Positions 41,728 through 51,879 of a stretch of 64,000 bases of DNA are shown piece by piece. The translations under genes were made by a program, and so were the position numbers. The notes beneath the pieces were generated by a model. It had not been told where the DNA came from, did not search any database, and was given only the letters and a program-made list of their open reading frames with translations. Origin of the DNA: BAIKAL-G1 sp943370385 (GTDB lineage: Bacteria; Cyanobacteriota; Cyanobacteriia; PCC-6307; Cyanobiaceae); NCBI GenBank assembly GCA_943370385.1, contig CALRQT020000006.1, positions 62,001 through 126,000 on the forward strand, read 5' to 3'. Position 1 is the first letter of the stretch; every line of letters starts with the position of its first letter.

Positions 41728-42582
41728 TCAACCGCCGCGCAGTTGCGGCAGCAGTACGATCAGATTTTCGTTGATATAGGTGCTGCGTACGGCCCCGTAG
41801 CGGTCGAGCATGCAGATGGTGACACCCTGGTGATGAATGCGTTTGTTGCTGGCAGGGATGCCAAAGAAGGACCCGACATGGTCGGCCTCAAAGGTCCAGC
41901 GATAGGCGATCACTTCATGGGAGCGCTTCGCCTGGGTGATCGTGGTTGTTACGTTAGCAAACGCACTCCAGTAGGTGGCCAGGAACGACTGCACCTGGTT
42001 TGGCGACTTGGCACTCTCGAGCAACAACGGATGGTTGAACTCTGTGATGGCATCAAGCAACATGGGCAGCGGTTGGGATGAGCCTCCAACAGGAAACTGC
42101 AGACCGCTCACCAAAGCTGCGGCAGCATGCCGATAGAGATCGCCGCAATCGAGCACGCCAAGATCATGGATGATCTTGAGGGTGTCTTCATTGGCAAGAT
42201 TTTCGCGTAGCAAAACCCCATCAGCCCTTATCCAGCTGACACCCTGAATCACAAAAGGGCGCCCGGTCGCCGGCAGGGGACCATTGGGAGTGCTAAGCGG
42301 TTTATCGCCAGTGTTGGTACCTGTTCCGGTCCAAAGACCGAGGATCAGATCGTCAAAACACCACAGATGGTGCACATCGAGATGCACGTCCGGGAACGCC
42401 CCATGCAGACCTGTCACTTCTTCCGTGAATCCCTCAACACCGCGGTAAACCTCCGGGTGTGTTGGAATTGTGAATGTGAAATCTTCGTTAAGAATTTGCG
42501 GAATCGCCGAGATGTCTGCACGGTTCATCACGCGCCCGTAATAGGTGCGCGCAAGCTGTCGATTCTTCTTGGCAATAGACAT
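41728..42582 (-). CDS. protein with two SnoaL/NTF2-like domains
   Basis: 284 residues that look like two ester-cyclase/SnoaL-like domains. The first (1-130) has NRADISAIPQILNEDFTFTI, then GVEGFTEEVTGLHGAFPDV. The second (190-284) has QAKRSHEVIAYRWTFEADHV, then GSFFGIPASNKRIHHQGVTI. NTF2-like folds of this type include polyketide cyclases and small hydrolases; catalytic residues cannot be assigned. Divergent from the GMC oxidoreductase. A single-domain SnoaL protein follows that gene at 44770, so the three may work on one substrate. Confidence 0.78.
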   Translation of the reverse strand: MSIAKKNRQLARTYYGRVMNRADISAIPQILNEDFTFTIPTHPEVYRGVEGFTEEVTGLHGAFPDVHLDVHHLWCFDDLILGLWTGTGTNTGDKPLSTPNGPLPATGRPFVIQGVSWIRADGVLLRENLANEDTLKIIHDLGVLDCGDLYRHAAAALVSGLQFPVGGSSQPLPMLLDAITEFNHPLLLESAKSPNQVQSFLATYWSAFANVTTTITQAKRSHEVIAYRWTFEADHVGSFFGIPASNKRIHHQGVTICMLDRYGAVRSTYINENLIVLLPQLRGG

Positions 42583-42989
42583 GGTTTCAGGAATTCAAAT
42601 TAGTAATCATCGTGAATCCTATCGAAAAGCCAGGGCGTCTTAACCTTTTCTTTTACTGAGGGCGGGCCCAAAGGCAATCCCAGCAAGTTTAAGATCTGGT
42701 TAAGAAACAGATCTCGGTGGCAGTTCCAGGCCCCCTTGCTAAGAGGCCTCGCTGCCGACCATATCCTGAACGCCCCATGGGATTCGTCGGCCAAGCCCCC
42801 ATCGACAGCCATGGTAAGGGCTGACTAAGTCGTGTACAGTGTTGAAAACAATTTTGGCGCTGGGATCCGTCATCCACCTGTTTGAAAACGTGGCGACAGT
42901 CCGCCTCCTGCTTGCCTTGCGAGCTTGGTAGGCCATGGCTACCGTCCCCATCACTGCAGGCCACTTGCCTCCCGCACCCTCAAATAGTC
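42583..42989. other. divergent intergenic region between the SnoaL-like and GMC genes
   Basis: About 400 bases; presumably holds the promoters of both flanking genes. No clear -10/-35 pair, hairpin or small gene that I can defend. Confidence 0.4.
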
Positions 42990-44522
42990 ATGAGCATCCC
43001 CCACAAAACCTTTGATATTGTCATCGTCGGCGCGGGTGCGGCCGGCTGTGTTCTCGCCAGACGTCTGGTGGACGGAGGGAAGCGAGTCTGCCTTGTGGAA
43101 GCCGGAGCTCTGAAACGCCGCCAATCCAATGTTGATGAACTGGGTGGTTTCACCAACCTGTGGTTTAGCCAATTCGATTGGGCGCTGCAAACAAAGCCAC
43201 AACCTGGCTTGAATGGAAGAGCCATTACCATCAACCAGGGTCGAATCGTAGGCGGTAGTTCCGCCCTAAACGCCATGATGTATGTGCGTTGTCACCCTGG
43301 TGACTATGCACTGCTGGAGCAGCACGGGGGGGGCAATTGGAACAAGCAGGCCATTGAATCGGCCTTGGCAGGTCTTGAAAACTATCTCGACGGTCCGGCC
43401 CCCGGACGCCATCAAACGGGCCTAATGAAGGTCCGCAATTGTCCGGATACCAGTTCCTATTCCCCTGAATTCCAGGGAGCAGCCTTGGAACTTGGCTACA
43501 AAGCTAACGATTGGGACTACAACGGAGTTCAGCAGGAAGGGGGGGCGGGCCCTCTGCAGTTCAACGTCGACAGTGAGGGTCACCGTCACAGTGCCTTCAA
43601 GGCCTATCTGGAGCCGATCCTCCAATCAGACAAGTTGACAGTCCTCTCCGAGCAGACAGCTGATACCTTGCTTTGGCATAACAACAAAACTGTCCGCGGC
43701 ATCCGGGTGACTGGAGCCGATGGGGTGACCAGCGAATTGCTGGCAACGGACAATGTGGTTCTTAGCTGTGGCGCCCTGCAGACACCAGGAGTGTTGCTGC
43801 GCTCGGGAATCGGTCCAGCGAACGACCTGCATGCGGCAGGTTTGCCGGTTCACGCTGACCTGCCGGCCGTTGGTAGCAATTTGATGGATCATCTTCAGTT
43901 GCCAGTAATCTTCAGGCTGCAGAAACCCATTCCAGAGCCCACCCTACTTACGGGCAACGTGATGTTCTTGAATCTGAACGACAACAGCCCCTACGGCGCC
44001 CCTGATCTCCAACTTAATTTTACGCCAGCGGCACCAAAACCTCTGCAGCGTTTCTTACCTCCCTTGGGGGGACCCGTGATGATTTTCCTGCCGATCCTGG
44101 TCCAGCCCAAAAGCCGTGGCACGATTCGGGTCAACGCTGACCGTTCCATCGAAATTGATCCGGCCTATCTTTCAGATTCCGCAGATGTGGAAGTGCTGAA
44201 GCGATCCATTGATGTTGTTCGCAATATGGCAGGAAGTAATTCCATGGCAGGTTTGGCTGGAGATGAACTGGCTCCAGGAGCACTCGACACCGAGCAATAC
44301 ATCCGCGATAACGCCAGCACCCTCTGGCATCCAGTTGGCACCTGCGCCATGGGATCGTCAATGACTGATTCTGTAGTGGATGGTAATCTCAATGTTCATG
44401 GCATCAAAGGCCTTAAAGTTTGTGATGCTTCCGTGACACCCCATGCCACCGCTGGCAACAATCATGTGCCGACAATGGTGACAGCAGAAATTGGCGCTAG
44501 ACTGATCTTGCAGGGTCATTGA
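42990..44522 (+). CDS. GMC-family FAD-dependent oxidoreductase
   Basis: 510 residues. N-terminal FAD motif FDIVIVGAGAAGCVLARRL, GMC signature GRIVGGSSALNAMMYVR (PS00623 type) and SCGALQTPGVLLRSGIGP (PS00624 type), C-terminal catalytic region LWHPVGTCAMG and GNNHVPTMVTAE. The family oxidises alcohols (choline, glucose, aryl alcohols) to aldehydes or ketones. Start at ATG 42990; the frame runs upstream without similarity. Sits between two SnoaL-like genes in the island. The substrate is unknown; this one is more like bacterial choline-dehydrogenase-type than glucose oxidases. Confidence 0.9.
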   Translation: MSIPHKTFDIVIVGAGAAGCVLARRLVDGGKRVCLVEAGALKRRQSNVDELGGFTNLWFSQFDWALQTKPQPGLNGRAITINQGRIVGGSSALNAMMYVRCHPGDYALLEQHGGGNWNKQAIESALAGLENYLDGPAPGRHQTGLMKVRNCPDTSSYSPEFQGAALELGYKANDWDYNGVQQEGGAGPLQFNVDSEGHRHSAFKAYLEPILQSDKLTVLSEQTADTLLWHNNKTVRGIRVTGADGVTSELLATDNVVLSCGALQTPGVLLRSGIGPANDLHAAGLPVHADLPAVGSNLMDHLQLPVIFRLQKPIPEPTLLTGNVMFLNLNDNSPYGAPDLQLNFTPAAPKPLQRFLPPLGGPVMIFLPILVQPKSRGTIRVNADRSIEIDPAYLSDSADVEVLKRSIDVVRNMAGSNSMAGLAGDELAPGALDTEQYIRDNASTLWHPVGTCAMGSSMTDSVVDGNLNVHGIKGLKVCDASVTPHATAGNNHVPTMVTAEIGARLILQGH

Positions 44523-44769
44523 CCCTTGTAATCCAGGTAACAACAACATAGCCCAACAACTGCTAACCTGACCTATGACTTTCATTTTGGTTGTTAAAGC
44601 GATGGCAAGTCGCTGATCACCGCCTTGAATACCTAGGATCAGGCCTGGCAGTGCTCAAAAGCCCTGGCCAACATTCCCAGCGTCAGGCCCGAGTCGTCAG
44701 CCAGGTTCGCCTCTCCAGGCATGCCCAGCAGCGGCACCATTTCACCCCACAAAACTGACTCCCAACATT

Positions 44770-45168
44770 ATGGCTAGCGCAAACGTTGACACTGCGATGC
44801 AGTTCTACACCGTCTACAACGAAAAAAAGCTTGATCTGATTGACACGATTTTCACTGATAGCTATGTCGGCCATGTCAATGCGCACGACATCGTTGGAGC
44901 AGAGAATGCCAAAGGATTTATCGGCGGTTTTGTCAAAGGTATTCCTGATGCCTTCTACGCCGTTAACGATGTCTTTGAAAGTGGCGATCGTGTGATCTGC
45001 CGTTGGACCTGTACCGGTACCCAGACCGATGATTTCTACGGAATGCCCGCCACCAACAACAAAGTGGATGTCAATGGCATTACAATCTTCCGGATTGAAG
45101 GCGACAAAATTGCTGAACTCTGGAATGTTTGGGATCAATATACTCTAGTTGAGCAATTGAAGGGCTGA
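44770..45168 (+). CDS. SnoaL-like ester cyclase family protein
   Basis: 132 residues, single NTF2-like fold. Hallmarks are FYTVYNEKKLDLIDTIFTDSYV, then RWTCTGTQTDDFYGMPATNN and ELWNVWDQ. The RWTxxGTxxxxFxGxPxTN motif is diagnostic of SnoaL-like cyclase/hydrolase proteins. It follows the GMC gene by 248 bases and ends before a clear terminator. Confidence 0.88.
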   Translation: MASANVDTAMQFYTVYNEKKLDLIDTIFTDSYVGHVNAHDIVGAENAKGFIGGFVKGIPDAFYAVNDVFESGDRVICRWTCTGTQTDDFYGMPATNNKVDVNGITIFRIEGDKIAELWNVWDQYTLVEQLKG

Positions 45169-45272
45169 TTGCCAGGCGTCTAGCAATTAAGATTGTCTTG
45201 ATTGACTGCTTTTGGCAGAATAATTTTCAAGTCTAGGTTGCTCCTGTGATTACAGTTCAATTTTAATTTTCC

Positions 45273-45297
45273 AGCCCGCTAATGTAGTGGGCTTTTT
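45273..45297 (+). terminator. intrinsic terminator after the SnoaL-like gene
   Basis: AGCCCGCTA-ATG-TAGTGGGCT followed by TTTTT, a nine-pair stem with one G-T pair. Confidence 0.85.
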
Positions 45298-45607
45298 AAT
45301 GGCTTTTGCAGGGCAAAGCAGGGCTTGAGTTGGTTAACTTTTCCATAGGGCCAATTCCGCGCGCCCGCAACAAATTTGCCCTACCTCGATAAGTATTCAT
45401 CGAAGCGTGGCCATGATGCCAACTTTCAACTCCAGAACCCATGGCTTGGACCGACTCTCGAAGGTGCCATCAAAGAAAACTCTCCAGCTGCCGCAAGCGC
45501 GCAACCGGAGAGTCGGAGTTTATCAAGCAAGGATGATTGCTCTTCGAGATACAATCAGGCCTGCTTTCACATCGAAAGGGTCGAATAGAGTGCCTTTATA
45601 GTAAAGA
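45298..45607. other. gene-free stretch before the flavodoxin gene
   Basis: Short open frames on the plus strand show no family signature. Nothing else is recognisable. Confidence 0.4.
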
Positions 45608-46189
45608 TTAGCCGACGAGTTTGGCAGCCAACTTCGCTACACGAGCACCAAGCAGCGATCCGGTCTTTAGATCGCCAGGGGTGGGCTTGTACTCAGGGCC
45701 AAAATTCACCTGACTCATTACACCAAGGTTGCTGCTCAGGCGGTTTGTGGCCTCTTCCATCGATTCACCGGAAAACAGCCCATTGGCGGCATCGCTACCA
45801 ACCCAGAGCATGCCGTGCTGGCAGGCAAAGGTTGCTAAATAGCTCAGTGTCGACTGCTTGTCACCACTGAAGCCGAGACTGGTTGTGAAACCGGCGGAGA
45901 GCTTGCCATTCCAAGTGCCAGCCATCCAGCGGCCACTGCTGGCATCAAGAAGACACTTGAGCTGCCCACTCACCATGCCCATGTAGGTGGGTGAACCAAA
46001 GATGATCGCATCAGCGCCGTCGAGCTTGGCCAGAAATTCCTCATTCTTGAAGCGTCCAGCTTCAATGTCGGCACCGTGAATTTCCAAGAGCTCAGCATCT
46101 GCAAACTCAGCAGCTCCCGCATGGACTGCTTCGGCAAGGGCCTTGGTGTTGCCGGAAGCGGAATGGAATACAATTTTTACTGAGGCCAC
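45608..46189 (-). CDS. flavodoxin/WrbA-like NAD(P)H:FMN oxidoreductase
   Basis: 193 residues from a GTG at 46189, placed shortly before the first beta strand KIVFHSASGNTKALAEAV (FMN phosphate-binding loop SASGNT); a GTG eight codons upstream (46213) is possible. Further blocks GADAIIFGSPTYMGMVSGQL and LSAGFTTSLGFSGDKQSTL are typical of the flavodoxin-like fold with a WrbA-type insertion. Likely role: two-electron reduction of quinones or other small oxidants. It stands alone in the island. Confidence 0.85.
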   Translation of the reverse strand: MASVKIVFHSASGNTKALAEAVHAGAAEFADAELLEIHGADIEAGRFKNEEFLAKLDGADAIIFGSPTYMGMVSGQLKCLLDASSGRWMAGTWNGKLSAGFTTSLGFSGDKQSTLSYLATFACQHGMLWVGSDAANGLFSGESMEEATNRLSSNLGVMSQVNFGPEYKPTPGDLKTGSLLGARVAKLAAKLVG

Positions 46190-46213
46190 GGAAAGGAGGA
46201 TTAAACTTCTCAC

Positions 46214-47129
46214 AGCCTAGCCGAAATAAGCTGTCTTGCCAAGCTCTGGCACGGTCTTGTTCAGGTGGGGAAACGTAACTCAACCTTTAACGGTTTCAGC
46301 ACAGTCTGCGACAGCATAATTGGGGAGTGTTGTGCAGCAGCTGGCATGCTCTCTGTTGCGTAAGCATGTCTGTGGTGATTCCCATGTGGAGATGCCCCCA
46401 AGCGAGAACGTTGTTGTCTCGGGCCAGATTTCCTGCATGGGCTAGGCCTAGTGTCGGTTCCTTTGTGAGGATTTCGTTTTCATTCGATTGGCCATATTTG
46501 CTTTCAGGAAGCAAGTAAGGCAATGGTTTTGACTCCTCGGCTACTGATGATGTAAAGCGTGAGTCATGTCATGCTACTGACCTTTGCTAGCATAAACTTG
46601 TTTTGATTGGCCAACGAAATTGATAGTATTTCAAAGGAGAGAGTCAGGGTTGTTCAATTCATGGCATCTCTAGGGAGCTTTGGATGCCAATTCGCGTAGG
46701 GCACATCTTTCGCTGTAGGGCGGATCCAGCCAGTAGTCGGAAAGTCGATGCCCCTACGTTTAGGTGTCACCCCTGGATTGTGACCTATCAGTAGGGTTGA
46801 GAGGATTTTCTCAGCAATAGGCAAGTCCCTGATTAATGTTCAGTTGACATTCTTGTCGGCTCGCCTTTCCTGCGAGCTGTGATCAACTGGGATGATGGAT
46901 AATCGCCGACGATGTCCGTGGGATCGTTGAGATTGCTACATCAATCAATGTCGATTACGCTCTCTTGTAGCCTTTGCTTTTCTCTGAAGTCCAACAGCTG
47001 ATTTCGATTTACTGGAGAATTTTAGTTTGGTCAATGTTGCATTGAAGTCGGGTGCTTGTCAGCCTCTTTGCTCAGATGCCCCCGGTATCATGAATGCTGT
47101 CACCCCTCTCAGCACTATACCCGTGGGCT
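46214..47129. other. gene-poor stretch upstream of a decayed IS
   Basis: About 900 bases without a supportable gene. Composition is mixed and no inverted repeat or promoter stands out. Confidence 0.4.
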
Positions 47130-48000
47130 TGAGGAGATCACCAAGGCGTCGATACACTGAGGCGTTGCAGCCAAAGGCTTCAGTAGAGCAGTGGGCTGAT
47201 GGTAGGAGGAGGATGAGTTCGCCACGCCATCAGAGAGTGGCCCAGTTCTCAGCAGAACTGGGCATTTATAAGGTCACCCTACACAACTGGAGGAAGACCT
47301 GACCTTTGCAGAGAGAGATTGTGCCGCCATCAGAAAAAGAACCTGAGGGCTGGCGGCTTCCGACAAGTACTCGGTGGTGCCCGAACCGCTGTACTAAATG
47401 TCAGCGAACTCAGTATCTACTGTCGGTGCTCAAGCCTATACCCACACTAGGTGGACCGCTGGAGGTAGTCAGCCCATTCCTAAGCAGCATCGCCAACGGG
47501 CCGTAGGTCCATGATGCCATGGAGGCTCTTCCCCGGCTGATCGAGGTCGGTTCATTGCCTCACGGGGCAGGTTCTCCCAGCTTCCCCACGCCCCAATACA
47601 GGCCCAGCCCGTTGTCTTGAGGCTTTCACCAAGGACCATACTAGTTCCACGCCAGGTGGCATCAGGGCCGGATGAAGTGTGGAACGGGGACATCACCTAT
47701 CTGCCGATTGCTGTCTGGATTAGGACGGTGGTGGCCCCGGATCGGACCGAGCGGAAGACCTCGTCTATTGCAGCCAGTCCCGCCAGACGCCCTTGATTCT
47801 CCATGTCGATAAGGGCAATTCCCTAGCCGCAGGCTTCTAGATGCTTTGGGTGCTGCCCCGCCTGAAATGTGCCTGGAGGCTAAGGGTGTGCATCGGTCGT
47901 TTTCGCGGCCGAGGGTGTTAAACGACAACCTGATTCGGAATCGCCGTTCCGTAGCGCCTCAAATTGGCCTGATTATCCAAGCTAATACCATTCTCCAGTG
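47130..48000 (+). mobile_element. degenerate IS3-family insertion sequence (orfA/orfB remnants)
   Basis: The plus strand holds pieces of an IS3-type transposase in several frames. An orfA-like part, RVAQFSAELGIYKVTLHNWRKT, is followed by TGA where the family has Trp, then EKEPEGW and a frameshift into a segment matching LNVSELSIYCR. Further on come orfB pieces DEVWNGDITYLPIAV, LILHVDKGNS and RSFSRPRVLNDN, matching the DDE-domain blocks WDITYLP, LHADNG and FSRPRVSNDN. At least two stops and several frameshifts make it inactive. I could not define its terminal inverted repeats, so the limits are approximate. Confidence 0.82.
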
Positions 48001-48663
48001 TGGAATAGGCCTTATAGTTTCATGCTTCGTTGCTCACAATTAACGTATTGCTGAAGATTGGAAGACGTTATTTGTCGCAGTTGAGAATGCTTCTGAGCTA
48101 ACGGGAGCTTGAGTTTTTAGGGAGCCTTGGTATTCAATTAACTATTTTTCATACCTTCACCTTGAGACTTCGCATTGCTTGATCTTTGTACTGTAAGAAC
48201 TGGCTGGCGTGCGTTATGGTGTTGTTATTTAGGGGGGGCTTCAGGGCCCATGAAGGCACTATTAATACTGCAAAGACTTTTATTTCTGATTATTGAATAT
48301 ACTTTCTATGCTTTGATCTATTTAATAGTTTTAGTCGGACTATGGCCTTCTTCACCTAGGCGCGCTGGGGAGAATTCTCCAAAATCTGATTATTTGACGG
48401 GATCATGTGTTCTACTCTTGCCATCAATTGACTTAAGTTTTGATTGGATTGCCTGAAACTGACTTCAATATTTAGAGCTATGATCAAAATCACAAAGATT
48501 TCACATCTGGAGCATTTGTTAATGCATTTAGCCGATCTTCGTAAGTCTGTTTGTTTCTTGCCAAGCAAAGAGTTTAGTCGTTGATTGAATGGGTCAAGTC
48601 AAGTCGCTTAGTCACCCTAAGGTCATTGATATTCAACGGGCAGATCCGCGTAATTTCCTCAGT
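48001..48663. other. AT-rich gene-poor stretch
   Basis: Contains one plus-strand hydrophobic frame near 48250 (KALLILQRLLFLIIEYTF) that I do not trust as a gene. Nothing else recognisable. Confidence 0.35.
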
Positions 48664-48707
48664 GAAAAATCCGCACAATTAGCATTGCTAGTGCTAATTA
48701 TGCGGAT
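48664..48707 (-). terminator. strong intrinsic terminator ending the ThDP operon
   Basis: On the minus strand ATCCGCATAATTAGCA pairs with TGCTAATTGTGCGGAT (15 of 16 pairs) around a 7-base loop, followed by TTTTT. It lies 59 bases after the stop of the VOC gene, the last gene of the operon. Confidence 0.9.
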
Positions 48708-48765
48708 TATGGGGTTGAGCCATCTTTCACGGGATAGCTAAATGTGGCTAATTAATAGCTAACTA

Positions 48766-49179
48766 TTAATATTGATCTGTAAAGCCTTGGCTGATTTCAA
48801 TGATGCGACCATCGGGATCAATGATCCATACGGTTCGCCAGCCTGGGATAAAGGCATCAAAATCAAGGGGGCCTAGGCTGATCTTCGCTTCGCCACCAAT
48901 CTCGGCCAGTTTCTTGTCAACGTTCTCAACTTTAAAAGCTAGATGGCGGAAACCTGGGAATGTGTAGCCATCATTGCTTGCCGCAGGTAGAGGGGAAGCT
49001 GAATCGGCTTCAAACAATTCGAGATAGAAGGCAGAGTCTGCCATCTTGATAAACACAATTTTCTTGCCATCAGGTAGTTCGGCTACCCGGGCACGCTTAA
49101 AGCCAAAGTGTTTAACGTACCAGGCTTCGGTAGTAGCCTGATCTTGGCAAGTAATTGCCAATTGAGAAATGATTTGCAT
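48766..49179 (-). CDS. VOC/glyoxalase-fold protein
   Basis: 137 residues with two beta-alpha-beta-beta-beta halves. N-terminal QIISQLAITCQDQATTEAWYV, then HFGFKRARVAELPDG and YTFPGFRHLAFKVENVDKKL, with a final metal-ligand pattern WIIDPDGRIIEI. Candidate metal ligands are His in RHLAF and Glu in IIEI. Could be a lyase, dioxygenase or isomerase. Last gene of the operon, 8 bases after the NTF2-like gene. Confidence 0.85.
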   Translation of the reverse strand: MQIISQLAITCQDQATTEAWYVKHFGFKRARVAELPDGKKIVFIKMADSAFYLELFEADSASPLPAASNDGYTFPGFRHLAFKVENVDKKLAEIGGEAKISLGPLDFDAFIPGWRTVWIIDPDGRIIEISQGFTDQY

Positions 49180-49187
49180 GGTTGTGA

Positions 49188-49583
49188 TCAGGCGACAGTT
49201 CCGTCGGGATACTGGGTCATACCAGCAAAGTGTATTTTGATAAGGCCGTTTTCATCAAATACCCAGCTATCAGCAAAGCGCATTTTCGCTTCACCACCGC
49301 CGGCCTGCATTGTGATCGCCTCAACAATCATCAGGGTCGTTGGGTTTTCGGTTTCTGCCCAGAAAGCAATTTCGGTATCGAGACCATCGATTCCTAAAAT
49401 ACCTTCGAAGTGGACGCGTAATTCATCGCGGCCCCGAAAGTATTTGGGTGTTTTCTCGAAGCTCGAGATCAGCAAGCCATCAGGCGCATACTGAGCCAGC
49501 AGAGCATCAATGTCCTTCTTGAGAATCAGTTCGATGTGGGTGCGGTATAGCTGGCCAAGTTTGGAATCGGGAATGTTTTTCAT
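49188..49583 (-). CDS. NTF2-like (SnoaL_3-type) protein
   Basis: 131 residues, one NTF2-like domain: LYRTHIELILKKDIDALLAQ, PKYFRGRDELRVHFEGIL, SWVFDENGLIKIHFAG. No catalytic residues can be assigned with confidence. Second last gene of the operon. A related but diverged NTF2-like protein is directly upstream, so the two could be a heteromer or sequential enzymes. Confidence 0.8.
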   Translation of the reverse strand: MKNIPDSKLGQLYRTHIELILKKDIDALLAQYAPDGLLISSFEKTPKYFRGRDELRVHFEGILGIDGLDTEIAFWAETENPTTLMIVEAITMQAGGGEAKMRFADSWVFDENGLIKIHFAGMTQYPDGTVA

Positions 49584-49631
49584 AATGGGTGTAGTGAAAG
49601 ATTTGAATTGAGTTGGCTCTTGCAGCCAATA

Positions 49632-50054
49632 TCAAAGTTTGCAGGATAGGGGTTCGTAAGACATGAAGTTGACTGTGTAACGAGACACTTTAAGTCCCGT
49701 TTCAGTTTTGACAACTTCCCAGGTTTGATCAGCATCCATCATCAAACGATTGCTGCTGGCATTGGGAGCATTCCAGGTACTGGCATGCCAATTCACAACA
49801 ACGTGGACGGTAGCCTTGTCATCGGATTGCTTTTCGATATCGGCAATCTTAAGCGTATGTTGCTCATCAAAGAAAATGCCAATAACGGCATTGTACCAGC
49901 CGGTATAGCCTTCAAAGCCTTTGACAGTGGCTTCAGGGAAGACAAATTCAACGTCTTCTGTTACTAGGTCACGGAAGCTTTCAAGTGGTGCGTGAACATC
50001 TAGGTAGCGATACCAAGTTGTAGCAAATGACCAGAGCTCAGGATGGGAAATCAT
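49632..50054 (-). CDS. NTF2-like protein
   Basis: 140 residues, one NTF2-like domain: TWYRYLDVHAPLESFRDLVT, FVFPEATVKGFEGYTGWYNA and VVNWHASTWNAPN. Lies between the ThDP enzyme (52-base gap) and the second NTF2-like protein (48-base gap), in the same operon. Catalytic role unknown. Confidence 0.78.
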   Translation of the reverse strand: MISHPELWSFATTWYRYLDVHAPLESFRDLVTEDVEFVFPEATVKGFEGYTGWYNAVIGIFFDEQHTLKIADIEKQSDDKATVHVVVNWHASTWNAPNASSNRLMMDADQTWEVVKTETGLKVSRYTVNFMSYEPLSCKL

Positions 50055-50106
50055 TGGAAGTTACTTGGGTGAGTTTGTCAATTGAAGGTCAAGTACCCAC
50101 TGACAC

Positions 50107-51831
50107 TTATTGGCCACAATGGACCCCGACTAGTTCAGGTTTGACATCACCCTCGAGAACGAGGTTGATGATATAGGGACCAGAGGAGTTAAGCATGCGG
50201 TCGATGGCGCCTGGCACCTGGTTAGGATTCCAGACCCTTTCTCCATCTACGCCAAAACTTTTACCAATGATATCGTAACTAATCTCCGGATAGGAGAGAT
50301 CAAATGAAAGGGGGAAATCCCTTCCTTCAATACCTCTTTCTTTCCAGAACTGTTTGATATTTGCTTGTAAAAGTCTGTAGGATCTGTTTTGGCAAACCAC
50401 GAATTTAGCGTTGACGCCATGACGCATGGCTGTCCAAAGACATTGAATAGTGTACATACTGCCACCATCCCCTGAGAAGCCGATTACAGTTTTATCAGGA
50501 TGGGCTAACTTGGCTCCAATAGCTCCTGGGAATCCGGTACCAAGAGATCCTCCCCTAGTTAGCATTTTATCGCCCGTCTTTTTGCCGGGCAGATAACGAG
50601 TAACGGGAGGGGAATTGGTTAGGGCTTCATCAAATATAATTGAATTTGCGGGGAGCTTATCGCCTAATACTTTGAAGAAGTAGCCAGACGACATGTAATT
50701 GGTTTTGTCGTCGTAGGCTTCAAAGGGAAGGCTTGGGGTCTCCTGATAAATTGTATCGATATTGTTGTTAGTTACTGGTGAATTGGATTCGTGCTTCAGT
50801 CTACGTGCGTTAGCCTGCTCTTTCTCATCTGGTGACATTGATCCATGTAAAAGCGGCAGTAACTCTCGTAGGAATGTTCCCGGTGCGCTGATATAGGAAA
50901 TATCGACCCGATGGTTTTTGGCGATGTTTGCTGGATCCGTATCAATATGCACAACAGTAGCATCGGGAGAAAAAATTTCTCCGAGATGTGGGAATACTTC
51001 CGGAAGTAGGTAGCACCCCAATGCCAAGCAGAAATCGCAATCCTGTAGCTTTGGCAAGCTCTGGCTGCCAAACATATGCCCGGTACTGCCGTAATTTAGA
51101 AGATGATCGTCGGGAACGTTGACTTCACCCCCATCGGCAGAGTAAACACGGGCGCCAATGGTTTCGGCTAGGGAAACTAGGGGCTCTAGCCCATTTGACC
51201 ATGCAACTCCATCACCAACTAGAATAATTGGATTTATTGCTTTTTTGATCTCCTTTACACACTCAAGCAAATTAGCTTGGGTGGGATGAATGTCAAAGCT
51301 TGGAATATGGGCAGGGAAAATATCCTCGGTGATCTCTGCATCGAGGATGTCCTCAGGAAGGCAAAGATAGACAGGACCACAGGGTGGCGTGGATGCCACC
51401 TTGATGGCCCTGCGAACCATGCGCAGCAGGCTGCTGGGATGTTGAACCATTGCCGACCATTTGGTGACCGGCTCAGCCATGGCAACAAGGTCTGCCGCCA
51501 TTTGGGCATCCATGGCTTGGTATTTGATGCCAGAGTCACCACCAATCACTACCAAGGGCGAATTGCCGCGCATGGCTTGGTACAGGTTGCCGATCGCATT
51601 GCCTAGGCCTGGCGACGAGTGAATCTGTACCAGCGCAGGCTTGAACCGACTACGTGCATACCCGTCCGCACAGAGAACTGCAATTGACTCTTGGAGAGTA
51701 AGAATATACTTCATTTCTGGAACATTGCCTAGAGCGTCAAGAAAACCTTGCTCTACAGTTCCAGGATTGCCAAACATATGATCAATACCATTTGCCAAAA
51801 ACTGGCGAATAATGGCTTCATGGCCTCTCAT
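50107..51831 (-). CDS. ThDP-dependent decarboxylase/acetolactate-synthase-superfamily enzyme
   Basis: 574 residues with the three-domain layout of the benzoylformate decarboxylase/ALS superfamily. The Pyr domain has the catalytic Glu in LTLQESIAVLCADGYAR and an N-terminal GIDHMFGNPGTVEQGFLDAL. The ThDP-binding PP domain has IGFSGDGGSMYTIQCLWTAM followed by VVCQNRSY (GDGG...N motif). The GNPGT start resembles benzoylformate-decarboxylase-like members more than ALS. No small ALS regulatory subunit is adjacent. Likely decarboxylates a 2-keto acid or ligates aldehydes; the substrate is unknown. Preceded by DJ-1/PfpI and followed by NTF2-like genes. Confidence 0.88.
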   Translation of the reverse strand: MRGHEAIIRQFLANGIDHMFGNPGTVEQGFLDALGNVPEMKYILTLQESIAVLCADGYARSRFKPALVQIHSSPGLGNAIGNLYQAMRGNSPLVVIGGDSGIKYQAMDAQMAADLVAMAEPVTKWSAMVQHPSSLLRMVRRAIKVASTPPCGPVYLCLPEDILDAEITEDIFPAHIPSFDIHPTQANLLECVKEIKKAINPIILVGDGVAWSNGLEPLVSLAETIGARVYSADGGEVNVPDDHLLNYGSTGHMFGSQSLPKLQDCDFCLALGCYLLPEVFPHLGEIFSPDATVVHIDTDPANIAKNHRVDISYISAPGTFLRELLPLLHGSMSPDEKEQANARRLKHESNSPVTNNNIDTIYQETPSLPFEAYDDKTNYMSSGYFFKVLGDKLPANSIIFDEALTNSPPVTRYLPGKKTGDKMLTRGGSLGTGFPGAIGAKLAHPDKTVIGFSGDGGSMYTIQCLWTAMRHGVNAKFVVCQNRSYRLLQANIKQFWKERGIEGRDFPLSFDLSYPEISYDIIGKSFGVDGERVWNPNQVPGAIDRMLNSSGPYIINLVLEGDVKPELVGVHCGQ

Positions 51832-51879
51832 CGTATACCTCTGTTGTTGTGCGGATGGATTTGAATTCTCATGTATAGA

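Noticed and set aside
48175..48456. Plus-strand hydrophobic frame in AT-rich spacer
   Set aside because: No ribosome-binding site, no conserved pattern, and surrounded by IS debris.
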